Shown: in pieces, positions 16,366 through 24,803 of the stretch | How positions within the stretch are numbered: the stretch's first letter is position 1 | Layout: each line of letters opens with the position of its first letter | Translations under genes and position numbers: made by a program | The notes under the pieces: generated by a model | What the model was told of the DNA's origin: nothing | The model's input: only the letters and a program-made list of their open reading frames with translations | The model's database searches: none | NCBI GenBank assembly: GCA_005883675.1 | Contig: VBCM01000083.1 | Location: 1 to 42,170 of the forward strand | Source: Betaproteobacteria bacterium | GTDB lineage: Bacteria; Pseudomonadota; Gammaproteobacteria; Burkholderiales; SG8-39 | Reading direction: 5' to 3' | Length of the DNA stretch: 42,170 nt

Positions 16366-16671
16366 ATGGCGCAGCAAAAGGACGACACCCTACTCGAGGC
16401 GCAGCGCTCTAAGCTGAAGCCGCCGCCGATGTTCAAGGTCATGCTGCTCAACGATGACTACACGCCGATGGAGTTCGTGGTGGTGGTGCTGCAAAAGTTT
16501 TTCAGCATGACCCGCGAGCGCGCCACCCAGGTCATGCTAAAGGTGCACCGGGAGGGCATCGGCATCTGCGGCATCTATCCGCGCGATGTCGCGAGCACCA
16601 AAGTGCAGCAAGTCGCGGCATACTCCCGGAAGCATCAACATCCATTGCAGTGCGTGATGGAGGAAACGTAG
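16366..16671 (+). CDS. clpS: ATP-dependent Clp protease adaptor ClpS
   Basis: 101-residue N-recognin that delivers N-degron proteins to ClpAP. An extended N-terminal tail ([19 protein letters not shown]) precedes the folded core [27 protein letters not shown], with the [10 protein letters not shown] substrate-binding loop intact, then [27 protein letters not shown]. Followed by clpA after 35 bases in the usual clpS-clpA order. Confidence 0.97.
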   Translation: MAQQKDDTLLEAQRSKLKPPPMFKVMLLNDDYTPMEFVVVVLQKFFSMTRERATQVMLKVHREGIGICGIYPRDVASTKVQQVAAYSRKHQHPLQCVMEET

Positions 16672-16706
16672 TACCGTAGTACAAAGGCAAGGAACAGGAA
16701 CCAGGA

Positions 16707-18968
16707 ATGATCGCCCAGGAACTCGAAGTCAGTCTGCACATGGCGTTCGTGGAGGCCCGCCAGAAACGCCACGAGTTCATTACGGTCGAGCACCTGCTGC
16801 TCGCGCTGCTCGATAACCCCACCGCCGCCGAGGTGCTGCGCGCCTGCGGCGCAAACATGGACGAGCTGCGCAAGAACCTCACACAGCACATCGCCGAGCA
16901 GACGCCGCGCATCGCCGCCGACCGCGAGGTCGACACCCAGCCGACCCTCGGCTTCCAGCGCGTGATCCAGCGCGCGATCCTGCACGTGCAGTCCTCGGGC
17001 AAAAAGGAGGTGACCGGCGCCAACGTGCTGGTGGCCATCTTCGGCGAGAAGGACTCGCACGCGGTGTACTTCCTGCAGCAGCAGGGCATCGCGCGCCTCG
17101 ATGTCGTCAACTACATCTCGCACGGCATCACCAAGACGCCGCAGGCGCATCCGGGCAAGAGCGACCAGGACGCCGAGCAAGAGGGACAGGCGGAAACCTC
17201 GAACAGCCCGCTCGACAACTACACGCAGAACCTGAATGCGCTCGCGCTCGCCGGCAAGATCGACCCGCTGATCGGCCGCGACAAGGAGCTCGAGCGCGTG
17301 GTGCAGACGCTTTGCCGCCGGCGCAAGAACAATCCTCTGCTCGTGGGCGAAGCCGGCGTCGGCAAGACCGCCATCGCCGAGGGGCTCGCGCGCCGCATCG
17401 TCGAAGGCAACGTGCCCGACCTCCTCGCCAAGTGCACCGTGTACGCGCTCGACATGGGAGCGCTGCTCGCCGGCACCAAGTACCGCGGCGACTTCGAGCA
17501 GCGCCTGAAGGCGGTGCTGAAGCAGCTCGTCGACAACCCCAACGCCATCCTCTTCATCGACGAGATCCACACGGTCATCGGTGCCGGCGCGGCCTCGGGC
17601 GGTACGCTGGATGCATCGAACCTGCTGAAGCCCGTGCTCTCGACCGGGCAGTTGAAGTGCATCGGCGCGACGACCTACAACGAGTACCGGGGCGTGTTCG
17701 AGAAGGACCACGCGCTGTCGCGGCGCTTCCAGAAGATCGACGTGGTCGAGCCCTCGGTCGATGAGACGGTGGAGATCCTCAAAGGATTGAAAACCAGATT
17801 TGAGGCCCATCACAGCGTCAAGTACACCGCCAATGCGCTCACGACCGCGGCCGAGCTCTCCGCGCGCTATATCAACGACCGCCACCTGCCCGACAAGGCG
17901 ATCGACGTGATCGACGAGGCCGGTGCCGCGCAGCGCATCGCGCCCAAGGCGAAGCAGAAGCGCATCATCGGCAAGGCCGAGATCGAGGAGATCATCGCCA
18001 AGATCGCGCGCATCCCGCCGAGAAGCGTTTCGACCGACGACCGCAGCGCGCTCGCCAATCTCGACCGCGACTTGAAGGCGGTGGTGTTCGGCCAGGACAA
18101 GGCGATCGACGCGCTCGCCTCCGCCATCAAGATGGCGCGCTCGGGCCTTGGCAACCCGCAGAAACCGATCGGCAACTTCCTGTTCTCGGGCCCCACCGGC
18201 GTCGGCAAGACCGAGGTGGCGCGGCAGCTCGCCTACTGCATGGGCATCGAGCTTATCCGCTTCGACATGTCGGAGTACATGGAGCGCCACGCCGTCTCGC
18301 GCCTGATCGGCGCGCCACCGGGATACGTCGGCTTCGAGCAGGGCGGGCTCCTCACCGAGCAGATCACGAAGAAGCCCTACTCGGTGCTGCTGCTCGACGA
18401 GATCGAGAAGGCGCACCCCGACATCTTCAACGTGCTCTTGCAGGTGATGGACCACGGCACGCTGACGGACAACAACGGACGCAAGGCGGATTTCCGCAAC
18501 GTCTGCATCGTCATGACCACCAACGCCGGCGCCGAGTCGCTCGCGAAGACCCAGATGGGCTTCACGCCCTCCGTCAAGGCGGGTGACGAGATGGAGGCGA
18601 TCAAGAAGATGTTCACGCCGGAGTTCAGGAACCGGCTCGATGCGATCATCTCGTTCAGCGCGCTCGACGAGAAGACCATCATGCTGGTGGTCGAGAAGTT
18701 CCTCATGCAGCTCGACGAGCAGCTCGCGGAGAAGAAGGTCGAGGCGAGCTTCACCCAGGCGCTGAAGGAGCACCTCGCGAAGAAGGGCTTCGACCCGCTG
18801 ATGGGCGCGCGGCCGATGGCGCGGCTCATCCAGGACACGATCCGCCGAGCGCTTGCCGACGAGCTGCTCTTCGGACGCCTGCAGCACGGCGGCAAGGTCA
18901 CGATCGACATCGGCGAGGACGAGCAGCTCAAGCTCTCGTTCGAAGAGGAAGCTGCGCCCGTGAGCTGA
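16707..18968 (+). CDS. clpA: ATP-dependent Clp protease ATPase subunit ClpA
   Basis: 753-residue class I Clp/Hsp100 unfoldase that feeds ClpP. The Clp-N double repeat is at the start (MIAQELEVSLHMAFVEARQKRHEFITVEHLLLALL). The first AAA domain has Walker A GEAGVGKT and Walker B ILFIDEIHT. The second AAA domain has GPTGVGKT and VLLLDEIEK, followed by LTDNNGRKADFRNVCIVMTTNAGAE and the ClpB-D2-small region (FDPLMGARPMARLIQD). Length matches E. coli ClpA, with no gap. A terminator follows the stop. Confidence 0.98.
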   Translation: MIAQELEVSLHMAFVEARQKRHEFITVEHLLLALLDNPTAAEVLRACGANMDELRKNLTQHIAEQTPRIAADREVDTQPTLGFQRVIQRAILHVQSSGKKEVTGANVLVAIFGEKDSHAVYFLQQQGIARLDVVNYISHGITKTPQAHPGKSDQDAEQEGQAETSNSPLDNYTQNLNALALAGKIDPLIGRDKELERVVQTLCRRRKNNPLLVGEAGVGKTAIAEGLARRIVEGNVPDLLAKCTVYALDMGALLAGTKYRGDFEQRLKAVLKQLVDNPNAILFIDEIHTVIGAGAASGGTLDASNLLKPVLSTGQLKCIGATTYNEYRGVFEKDHALSRRFQKIDVVEPSVDETVEILKGLKTRFEAHHSVKYTANALTTAAELSARYINDRHLPDKAIDVIDEAGAAQRIAPKAKQKRIIGKAEIEEIIAKIARIPPRSVSTDDRSALANLDRDLKAVVFGQDKAIDALASAIKMARSGLGNPQKPIGNFLFSGPTGVGKTEVARQLAYCMGIELIRFDMSEYMERHAVSRLIGAPPGYVGFEQGGLLTEQITKKPYSVLLLDEIEKAHPDIFNVLLQVMDHGTLTDNNGRKADFRNVCIVMTTNAGAESLAKTQMGFTPSVKAGDEMEAIKKMFTPEFRNRLDAIISFSALDEKTIMLVVEKFLMQLDEQLAEKKVEASFTQALKEHLAKKGFDPLMGARPMARLIQDTIRRALADELLFGRLQHGGKVTIDIGEDEQLKLSFEEEAAPVS

Positions 18969-18990
18969 GCGCGAGCCGCAGCTCCTGTGC

Positions 18991-19019
18991 AAGGCCGCCT
19001 GCGGGCGGCCTTTGCTTTT
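18991..19019 (+). terminator. Intrinsic terminator after clpA
   Basis: GGCCGCC, a three-base loop, GGGCGGCC and a T-rich run (TTTGCTTTT), placed 23 bases after the clpA stop. Confidence 0.85.
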
Positions 19020-19059
19020 CGGGCGCCGGGCAGTACGCTTCGCCGCAGGGAGGAATCCC

Positions 19060-19359
19060 ATGAACGCAAGGCTCGTTGCCGCGGCGCTCGCTCTCGCGAC
19101 GGCCGTGGCGCACGCCCAGGAAAACCCCGTCGCCCGCGGCCTCGCCGCGACCTGCGCCAACTGTCACGGCACCGCGGGCGGCAGCGTCACGGCGGAGGTC
19201 GTCTCGCTCGCCGGCCTGCCGAAAGAGCACATCGTGTCGCAGATGAAGGCCTTCCGCGACGGCACGCGCCCCGCCACGGTGATGCAACAGCTCGCCAAGG
19301 GCTACAGCGACGCCCAGATCGAGCTCATCGCCGATTACTTCTCGCGGAGGCCGCGATGA
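19060..19359 (+). CDS. Periplasmic mono-haem cytochrome c, partner of the sulfide dehydrogenase flavoprotein
   Basis: 99 residues with a signal peptide (MNARLVAAALALATAVAHA) and a single haem c site CANCH near residue 30. The axial Met is probably in the stretch TRPATVMQQLAKGY, and the C-terminal helix is DAQIELIADYF. The start ATG 19060 is preceded by GGAGG. It overlaps the flavoprotein gene by four bases (ATGA). That arrangement is typical of flavocytochrome c sulfide dehydrogenase, whose haem subunit accepts electrons from FccB. The classical FccA is di-haem; this is the short single-haem kind. Confidence 0.88.
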   Translation: MNARLVAAALALATAVAHAQENPVARGLAATCANCHGTAGGSVTAEVVSLAGLPKEHIVSQMKAFRDGTRPATVMQQLAKGYSDAQIELIADYFSRRPR

Positions 19360-20536
19360 GGCGCCGCGACTTCCTGAAGCTCGCCGGCGCAGCCACGCTC
19401 GCCGGCTGCGCCGCACGTGGGGGTGCCGCCAAGGCGCGCGTGGTGGTTATCGGCGCGGGTTACGGCGGCGCCACGGCGGCGAAGTACGTCGCCATGTGGG
19501 ATCCCCGCATCGAAGTCACCATCGTCGAGCGCGGGGAGCAATTCGTCTCGTGCCCGATTTCGAATCTCGTGCTCGGCGGCAACCGGACGATGCAGGACAT
19601 CACGCGCGGCTACGACGGCTTGCGCCGACACGGCGTGCAGCTGGTGAAGGCGGAAGCGCTCGCTGTCGATAGCGCCAAGCGCACCGTTGCGTTGAGCAGC
19701 GGCGGCACGCTCGGCTATGACCGCCTGGTGCTCTCGCCGGGCATCGATTTTCTGTTCGGCGATATCGCCGGCTACCAGGGAGCGGAGCCGCGCGTACTGC
19801 ATGCCTGGAAGGCCGGCCCGCAAACCGTGGCGCTGCGACGCGAGCTCGAGGCGATGCCCGACGGCGGCGTCTACCTGCTCGCGATACCCGTCGCGCCCTA
19901 TCGCTGCCCGCCCGGGCCATATGAGCGCGCCTGCCAGGTCGCGAACTACTTCAAGCGCGCAAAGCCGCGCTCCACGGTGCTGGTACTCGACGCCAACCCG
20001 GACGTCACGTCGAAAGGCCCGCTATTCAAGCGCGCCTGGGAAGAGCTTTACCCCGGCATCATCCAATACCACCCCAATGCCAAGGTCATCGCCGTCGACG
20101 CGGCGGCGATGAGCGTGCGCACCGATTTCGAGGGGTCGTGACCAGCAATAACCGCTGGTGCGACGTCGATTGGCGCACCATGGAATCGAAAGCGGTCAAA
20201 GGAATTCACGTGCTCGGCGATGCCACGCTGTCGGCCGCGGGCATGCCGAAATCGGGGCACATTGCGAACGCGCACGCCAAGGTCTGTGCCGCAGCGCTCG
20301 TCGAGCTGCTGAACGGCCGGGAGCCGAATCCGAATCCGGTGATGAACAACACGTGCTACAGCTTCGTCTCGGACAAGGAGGCGATCCACGTCGCCTCGGT
20401 GCACCAGTACGATGCCGGCCAGGGCGCGATCATCCCGGTGAAGGGCGCGGGCGGCGTGTCGAGCACGCGCAGCGAGCTCGAAGGCGCCTACGCCTGGAGC
20501 TGGGCGCGAAATATCTGGGCGGATATGCTCGGCTAG
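19356..20536 (+). pseudogene. fccB: Flavocytochrome c sulfide dehydrogenase flavoprotein, broken by an internal out-of-frame gap
   Basis: The N-terminal frame starts with a twin-arginine signal (MRRRDFLKLAGAATLAGCAA), then the FAD Rossmann motif (VVVIGAGYGGATAAKY) and family blocks VSCPISNLVLGG and APYRCPPGPYERACQ, with the Cys residues of the redox disulfide region. It runs to VRTDFEG and stops at 20141. The remaining part reads in another frame from NNRWCDVDWRTMESKAVKGIHVLGDATLS to the stop at 20536, including the C-terminal FCSD domain (YSFVSDKEAIHVASVHQYD). Intact proteins have some 20-30 residues between these parts (a strand and the VNxxPPQ block). So a block is missing with loss of frame at about 20137. 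Role: periplasmic sulfide oxidation. Pseudogene or sequence error. Confidence 0.85.
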
Positions 20537-20979
20537 CGACCGGTCGAGCCGAAGCCGCCGGCGCCGCGCGTACTGGCGGCGAACTCCTCCACCACGTCGA
20601 ATTCCACCTGCACGACCGGCACCACGACGAGCTGCGCGATGCGATCGAGCGGCTGGATGGTGAAAGGCGCGGCTCCCCGGTTCCACGCCGAGATCATCAC
20701 CGGCCCCTGGTAATCGGAGTCGATCAGGCCGACGAGATTGCCGAGCACGATGCCGTGCTTCGAGCCCAGGCCCGAGCGCGGCAGGATGACCGCCGCGTGT
20801 CCGGCATCGCCGACATGGATGGCGATGCCCGAAGAGACGAGCTGACTTTCGCCCGGGCCGAGGGTGAGCGGCGCGTCGAGGCAGGCGCGCAGGTCGAGGC
20901 CCGCGGCACCGGCGCTCGCGTAATGCGGCAGCATGCCGCGGATCCTCTCGTCGAGGATGCGTACCTGCAGCTTCCTCAT
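20533..20979 (-). CDS. dut: Deoxyuridine 5'-triphosphate nucleotidohydrolase
   Basis: 148-residue trimeric dUTPase that converts dUTP to dUMP and keeps uracil out of DNA. All five motifs are visible: AGLDLRA (1), [11 protein letters not shown] (2), [13 protein letters not shown] (3), [10 protein letters not shown] (4) and the C-terminal P-loop-like [10 protein letters not shown] (5). The ATG overlaps the coaBC stop (ATGA), the standard coaBC-dut order. Its stop overlaps the fccB end by four bases on the opposite strand. Confidence 0.97.
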   Translation of the reverse strand: MRKLQVRILDERIRGMLPHYASAGAAGLDLRACLDAPLTLGPGESQLVSSGIAIHVGDAGHAAVILPRSGLGSKHGIVLGNLVGLIDSDYQGPVMISAWNRGAAPFTIQPLDRIAQLVVVPVVQVEFDVVEEFAASTRGAGGFGSTGR

Positions 20980-22169
20980 TTCGCGTGCGGCAGAACGGCG
21001 GCGATATGCGCCACCAGCTTGCGCGCGAGCTCGAGCTTCGGCCCGCGGCCGAGGTCATGCTCGCCGCGCTCATCAAAGAGCTTGATGGCGTTGTCGTCCG
21101 CGCCAAGGGCTTGCTGCGCAAGATTGGCCGCCAGCAGCGCAATGCCCTTCTGCGCGCGCTTCTGCGCGGCATTGCGCTCGAGGTCCTCGCTCTCGGCAGC
21201 GAAGCCGACGCAGAACGGCGCGTTCTTCATCCGTGCGACGTAGGCAAGGATGTCCGGGTTCTCGACGAGCTCGAGCGTCACCGCGCGCCCGTCCGCCTTC
21301 TTGATCTTGCGCGGCGACGGGTTCTTCACCTTGTAGTCGGCCACCGCAGCGACGGCGATGAACACATCGCTCGCCGGCACCGCTTCCTTGACCGCGGCGA
21401 ACATCTCGTCCGCCGTGCGCACGTCGATACGCGAGACGCCCGCCGGGGTGGGCAGCGCGACCGGGCCGCTGATCAGCGTGACCTCCGCGCCCGCCTCCTG
21501 CGCGGCGCGCGCTACCGCATAGCCCATCTTGCCGGAGCTCGTATTGGTGAGCACGCGCACCGGATCGACCGGTTCCTCGGTCGGGCCGGCAGTGACCAGC
21601 ACCCGCTTGCCGGCAAGCGCCCTGGGCGCAAGCAGCGCCTCGATCTCAGTGGCGATGTCGCGCGGCTCGAGCATCCGGCCCGGCCCGACTTCGCCGCAGG
21701 CCTGATCGCCCGCCGCCGGGCCGGCGATGGCTATGCCGTCGGCGCGCAGGCGCGCGACGTTGCGCTGCGTCGCCGCGTTCTGCCACATCTCGACGTTCAT
21801 CGCCGGCGCCACCAGCAACGGGCAGCGGCGCGCGAGGCAAAGGCTGGAAAGGAGATCGTCGGCGAGGCCGGTGGCGAGCTTGGCAATGAAATCGGCGCTC
21901 GCCGGCACGACGGCGACGAGATCGCGATCGCGGGAAAGCTCGATGTGGCCCATGGCATCGGCGACGCGCGCGTCCCAGAGATCGGTCCACACGGCCTGGC
22001 CCGACAGCGCCTGCATCGTCGTCGGCGTAATGAAGCGCGTGGCGGCTTCGGTCATGGCGACGCGCACATCCGCGCCGCGCGTCACCAGCAGGCGCGCGAG
22101 CTCGGCGGTCTTATAGGCCGCGATGCCGCCGGTAATGCCAAGGAGCAGTTTCTTGCCGGTCAACGCCAT
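20976..22169 (-). CDS. coaBC: Bifunctional phosphopantothenoylcysteine decarboxylase / phosphopantothenate-cysteine ligase
   Basis: Coenzyme A biosynthesis, two steps in one 397-residue protein. The N-terminal flavoprotein (CoaC) shows [17 protein letters not shown], the substrate clamp PAMNVEMW and the active-site Cys in [10 protein letters not shown]. The C-terminal ligase (CoaB) starts at [16 protein letters not shown] and shows [12 protein letters not shown] and [18 protein letters not shown]. The start is ATG 22169 ([11 protein letters not shown]); the ORF-track extension into the radC region is not coding. It is divergent from radC, with 51 bases between starts. Confidence 0.97.
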   Translation of the reverse strand: MALTGKKLLLGITGGIAAYKTAELARLLVTRGADVRVAMTEAATRFITPTTMQALSGQAVWTDLWDARVADAMGHIELSRDRDLVAVVPASADFIAKLATGLADDLLSSLCLARRCPLLVAPAMNVEMWQNAATQRNVARLRADGIAIAGPAAGDQACGEVGPGRMLEPRDIATEIEALLAPRALAGKRVLVTAGPTEEPVDPVRVLTNTSSGKMGYAVARAAQEAGAEVTLISGPVALPTPAGVSRIDVRTADEMFAAVKEAVPASDVFIAVAAVADYKVKNPSPRKIKKADGRAVTLELVENPDILAYVARMKNAPFCVGFAAESEDLERNAAQKRAQKGIALLAANLAQQALGADDNAIKLFDERGEHDLGRGPKLELARKLVAHIAAVLPHAK

Positions 22170-22220
22170 GGCAGGGCACTCGTTTATGGATTCTAAGGGA
22201 TACGAGGAGAACGCCCCGCC

Positions 22221-22830
22221 ATGGGGATTTCGAGCTGGCCAGCGAGCGAGCGGCCGCGCGAGCGGTTGCTCGCCAAGGGTGCCGGCGCGCTCACCGACGC
22301 CGAACTGATCGCCGTGCTGCTGCGCACCGGGGTGCGCGGCAAGAGCGCAGTGGATCTCGCGCGCGAGCTGATCGAGCGCTTCAAAGGGGTGAAGGGCCTG
22401 CTCGCGCCCGCCGCCGATCTGCAGGCGATCAAGGGGCTTGGCAGTGCAAAGCGCGCGCAGCTCGAAGCGGCCATCGAGCTCGCCCGGCGCTCGATGCACG
22501 AGCACCTCGCCAGCCGCGCGGCGCTTACCTCGCCGACGGCGGTGCGTGACTATCTGCGCCTATCGCTCGCGACGCGCGAGCACGAGGTGTTCATGTGCAT
22601 CTGGCTCGATGCCCAGCATAAGGTGATCGCAGCCGAGGAGCCGTTCCGCGGCACGCTCACGCAAACGAGCGTCTATCCGCGCGAGATCGTCAAGGCGGCG
22701 CTGCCGCGCGGACGAGCTGCTGACGCGCGACCTCTCGAACGCGCTTGCCATGGTGGAAGTCAAGGTGCTCGACCATTTCGTCGTCGCCGGTGCCCACACG
22801 GTCTCGTTCGCGGAGCGCGGATTGCTCTAG
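22221..22830 (+). pseudogene. radC: RadC family JAMM-domain protein, broken by an internal out-of-frame gap
   Basis: The frame from ATG 22221 gives the N-terminal helix-hairpin-helix part (SWPASERPRERLLAKGAGALTDAELIAVLLRTG, KGLGSAKRAQLEAAIELARR) and the start of the JAMM domain ([12 protein letters not shown]). After that codon the frame changes. The other frame continues [40 protein letters not shown] to the stop at 22830. The missing block of about 20 residues would hold the metal-binding HNHPSG motif, the hallmark of RadC. The gap is near 22704. Function of RadC is unsettled despite the DNA-repair name. The flanking code is well conserved, so the break is recent or an assembly error. Confidence 0.87.
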
Positions 22831-22838
22831 AAACCCTG

Positions 22839-22844
22839 TATAAT
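22839..22844 (+). promoter_or_regulatory. -10 box for rpmB-rpmG
   Basis: TATAAT in the context CCTGTATAATCC, 31 bases before the rpmB ATG and 8 bases after the radC stop. A consensus hexamer in GC-rich sequence ahead of a ribosomal operon is a strong candidate. No clear -35 box is seen at the standard distance. Confidence 0.6.
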
Positions 22845-22875
22845 CCGCGCCTTTCGCGAATTCCGGAGCACCCCG

Positions 22876-23115
22876 ATGTCCCGCGTCTGCCAGGTCACCG
22901 GCAAAAAGCCGATGAAGGGCCACTTCGTCTCGCACGCCAACAACAAGACGATCCGTACGTTCCAGCCGAACCTGCATTACCGGCGCTTCTGGCTGGAGAG
23001 CGAGAACCGCTGGATACGGCTGCGCGTCTCGACCGCCGGGCTGCGGCGCATCGACAAGCTGGGCCTCGAGGCGGTGCTCGCCGAAATCAAGGCGCAATCA
23101 CGGCAAAAGGGCTGA
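22876..23115 (+). CDS. rpmB: 50S ribosomal protein L28
   Basis: 79 residues beginning [29 protein letters not shown] and containing [20 protein letters not shown], the full L28 signature. Followed after three bases by rpmG, the usual pair. Confidence 0.97.
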   Translation: MSRVCQVTGKKPMKGHFVSHANNKTIRTFQPNLHYRRFWLESENRWIRLRVSTAGLRRIDKLGLEAVLAEIKAQSRQKG

Positions 23116-23118
23116 GCC

Positions 23119-23274
23119 ATGCGTGAGAAGATCAAGCTCGAATCGTCGGCCGGCACCGGCCACTTCTACACCACGACCAAGAACAAGCGCACCACGCCGG
23201 ACAAGCTCGAGATCAAGAAGTACGACCCGAAGGCGCGCAAGCACGTCATCTACAAGGAAACCAAGCTGAAATGA
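23119..23274 (+). CDS. rpmG: 50S ribosomal protein L33
   Basis: A 51-residue frame too short for the ORF track: [20 protein letters not shown] at the start, then [20 protein letters not shown] and a Lys-rich end. This is the zinc-free (Cys-lacking) form of L33. An intrinsic terminator starts right after the TGA. Confidence 0.96.
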   Translation: MREKIKLESSAGTGHFYTTTKNKRTTPDKLEIKKYDPKARKHVIYKETKLK

Positions 23275-23306
23275 AAAAAAGCCCGCCGATCAAGGCGGGC
23301 TTTTTC
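23275..23306 (+). terminator. Intrinsic terminator of the rpmB-rpmG operon
   Basis: An A-run, GCCCGCC, loop GATCAA, GGCGGGC and TTTTT form a perfect 7-bp stem with flanking A and T tracts. Confidence 0.9.
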
Positions 23307-23312
23307 GTTCGG

Positions 23313-23408
23313 CTAGCGCGGCGGGCCGCCGAAGGTGTACTGGGCGCCGATCAGGAATGAGTCCACGTCTTGCCGGTCGCCGCCGCCCGGCAGCCCACCG
23401 CCACGCAT
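23313..23408 (-). pseudogene. Remnant of an outer-membrane protein C-terminus
   Basis: On the minus strand a short frame ends DVDSFLIGAQYTFGGPPR before TAG at 23313. The segment SFLIGAQYTF looks like the last beta strand of a porin-type barrel. Upstream in the same frame a TAA occurs about 20 bases before the ATG at 23408, and no more of the protein is recognisable. It is therefore probably the tail of a deleted gene, lying between the rpmG terminator and the desaturase gene. The rest of 23409-23521 holds nothing I can identify. A chance resemblance is possible. Confidence 0.4.
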
Positions 23409-23521
23409 CTTTTTGTCATCGCGGCATTACAGCCGCGGCGGAACGCAACCCGGGACGCGCGCCAACCCTCGGGGCATGCGCTTAAGCTGTAGAGAGAACT
23501 GCTAGGCGGGTGTCTTCGTTG

Positions 23522-24697
23522 CTACGCGATCGCGTACGAGCGCAGCCGCTCCGAGAACGCCACGAGCGGCGCGACGCCGCTCGCTTCGGCGCGACGGCAC
23601 CAGTCCTGCAACTGGCGCAGCAGCTGCTCCTTCGAGGCACTCGAGCGCTCCCACAGCGCCGCCAGTTCCTGGCGCATGGCGAGTGTGATCTCGAGGGCGC
23701 GCGATTTCTTCAGCGCCTCGGCGAGCTTGTGCGCCTCGGCACCGGCCGCGGCCTGGCCGCGCAACAGCGCACGCCGGAGCGACCCGAGTACCTCGGCATC
23801 GCGCGGCGACCAGCGCCGCAGGCGCGCGAGCTCATGCACATAGGTCTGCTTCACCGACTTGGCGTAGCGCGACAGCACGTCGTAACGGTGTGCAATCACC
23901 GCGTGCAGGGTGTCGAAATCGACCGCGCGCGGCTCCGCGAAGCGCGGTTTGGGCGCCACCTTCTTCACTGTGGCGAGGCCAAGCGCGCTCAGGATGCAGA
24001 TGTAGAGCCAGCCGATGTCGAACTCGTACCATTTCGAGGAGAGCTTCGCCGACGAGGCGAAGGCGTGGTGGTTGTTGTGCAGCTCCTCGCCGCCGATCAG
24101 GATGCCCCACGGCACGATGTTGGTGCTCGCATCGGCCACATCGTAGCTACGGTACCCGAAGTAATGCCCGACGCCGTTGATGACCCCGGCGGCCCAGAAC
24201 GGAATCCAAGCCATCTGCACGAGCCAGGCAAGCGCGCCGGGCACGAGGCCGAAGGCGCCGAGATCGACGGCCAGTAGGACGAATACGCCGAAAAACGACC
24301 ACGGTGTGTACAGATGCCGCTCAATCCAATCGTCCGGCGTGCCATGGCCGTAACGCTCGAGCGTCTCCTGGTTGTAGGACTCCTTCACATACAGGAACAC
24401 CCCTCCCCAGAGCACGCGATTGATGCCGTAAACCTGCGGGCTATGCGGATCCTCGGCGGTTTCGACTTTCGCGTGATGCTTGCGGTGAATCGCCGCCCAT
24501 TCCTTCGTCACCTGGCCGGTGGTGAGCCACAACCAGAAGCGGAAGAAGTGCGCGACGAGTGGGTGCAGCTCGAGCGCGCGGTGCGCCTGACAGCGGTGCA
24601 GATAGATCGTGACCGCGGCGATGGTGACGTGGGTCGTCGCCAGCGCAACGAGGGCGACCCCCCACCAGGGGAGATCAAACCAGCCGGAAAACATCAT
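23522..24697 (-). CDS. Acyl-CoA delta-9-type fatty acid desaturase
   Basis: 391-residue membrane di-iron desaturase that introduces a double bond into saturated acyl chains. The three His boxes are present: HRCQAHR (near residue 34), HRKHH (near 71) and HNNHH (near 206). Paired hydrophobic segments separate them (WGVALVALATTHVTIAAVTI; FFGVFVLLAVDLGAFGLV). A C-terminal extension of about 130 residues is helical and charged (YAKSVKQTYVHELARLRRW), as in many proteobacterial homologues. Two Met codons occur at the start (24697, 24694). It has its own promoter candidate with a 14-bp palindrome in the spacer, suggesting regulated membrane fluidity control. Confidence 0.93.
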   Translation of the reverse strand: MMFSGWFDLPWWGVALVALATTHVTIAAVTIYLHRCQAHRALELHPLVAHFFRFWLWLTTGQVTKEWAAIHRKHHAKVETAEDPHSPQVYGINRVLWGGVFLYVKESYNQETLERYGHGTPDDWIERHLYTPWSFFGVFVLLAVDLGAFGLVPGALAWLVQMAWIPFWAAGVINGVGHYFGYRSYDVADASTNIVPWGILIGGEELHNNHHAFASSAKLSSKWYEFDIGWLYICILSALGLATVKKVAPKPRFAEPRAVDFDTLHAVIAHRYDVLSRYAKSVKQTYVHELARLRRWSPRDAEVLGSLRRALLRGQAAAGAEAHKLAEALKKSRALEITLAMRQELAALWERSSASKEQLLRQLQDWCRRAEASGVAPLVAFSERLRSYAIA

Positions 24698-24741
24698 GGA
24701 GTCGGAGAGCCTTTAATCGTAGTTATTCAGCGGCAGAGAGC

Positions 24742-24771
24742 ATTGTACGCGAAGCCTCGCCGGCGAGGTAA
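24742..24771 (-). promoter_or_regulatory. Desaturase promoter candidate with palindromic spacer
   Basis: On the minus strand TTACCT (24771-24766), an 18-base spacer and TACAAT (24747-24742). The perfect 14-bp palindrome CCTCGCCGGCGAGG (24755-24768) sits between and partly overlaps the -35 box. That is the position expected for a repressor operator. The regulator is not in the window. Confidence 0.45.
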
Positions 24772-24803
24772 CGTGCCGTGCGCAAAGGGTTTTTGTCGGC
24801 CGT

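Noticed and set aside
16635-19160. 841-codon minus-strand ORF
   Set aside because: Exact antisense shadow of clpA with low-complexity Leu/Arg/Val composition and no recognisable motif.
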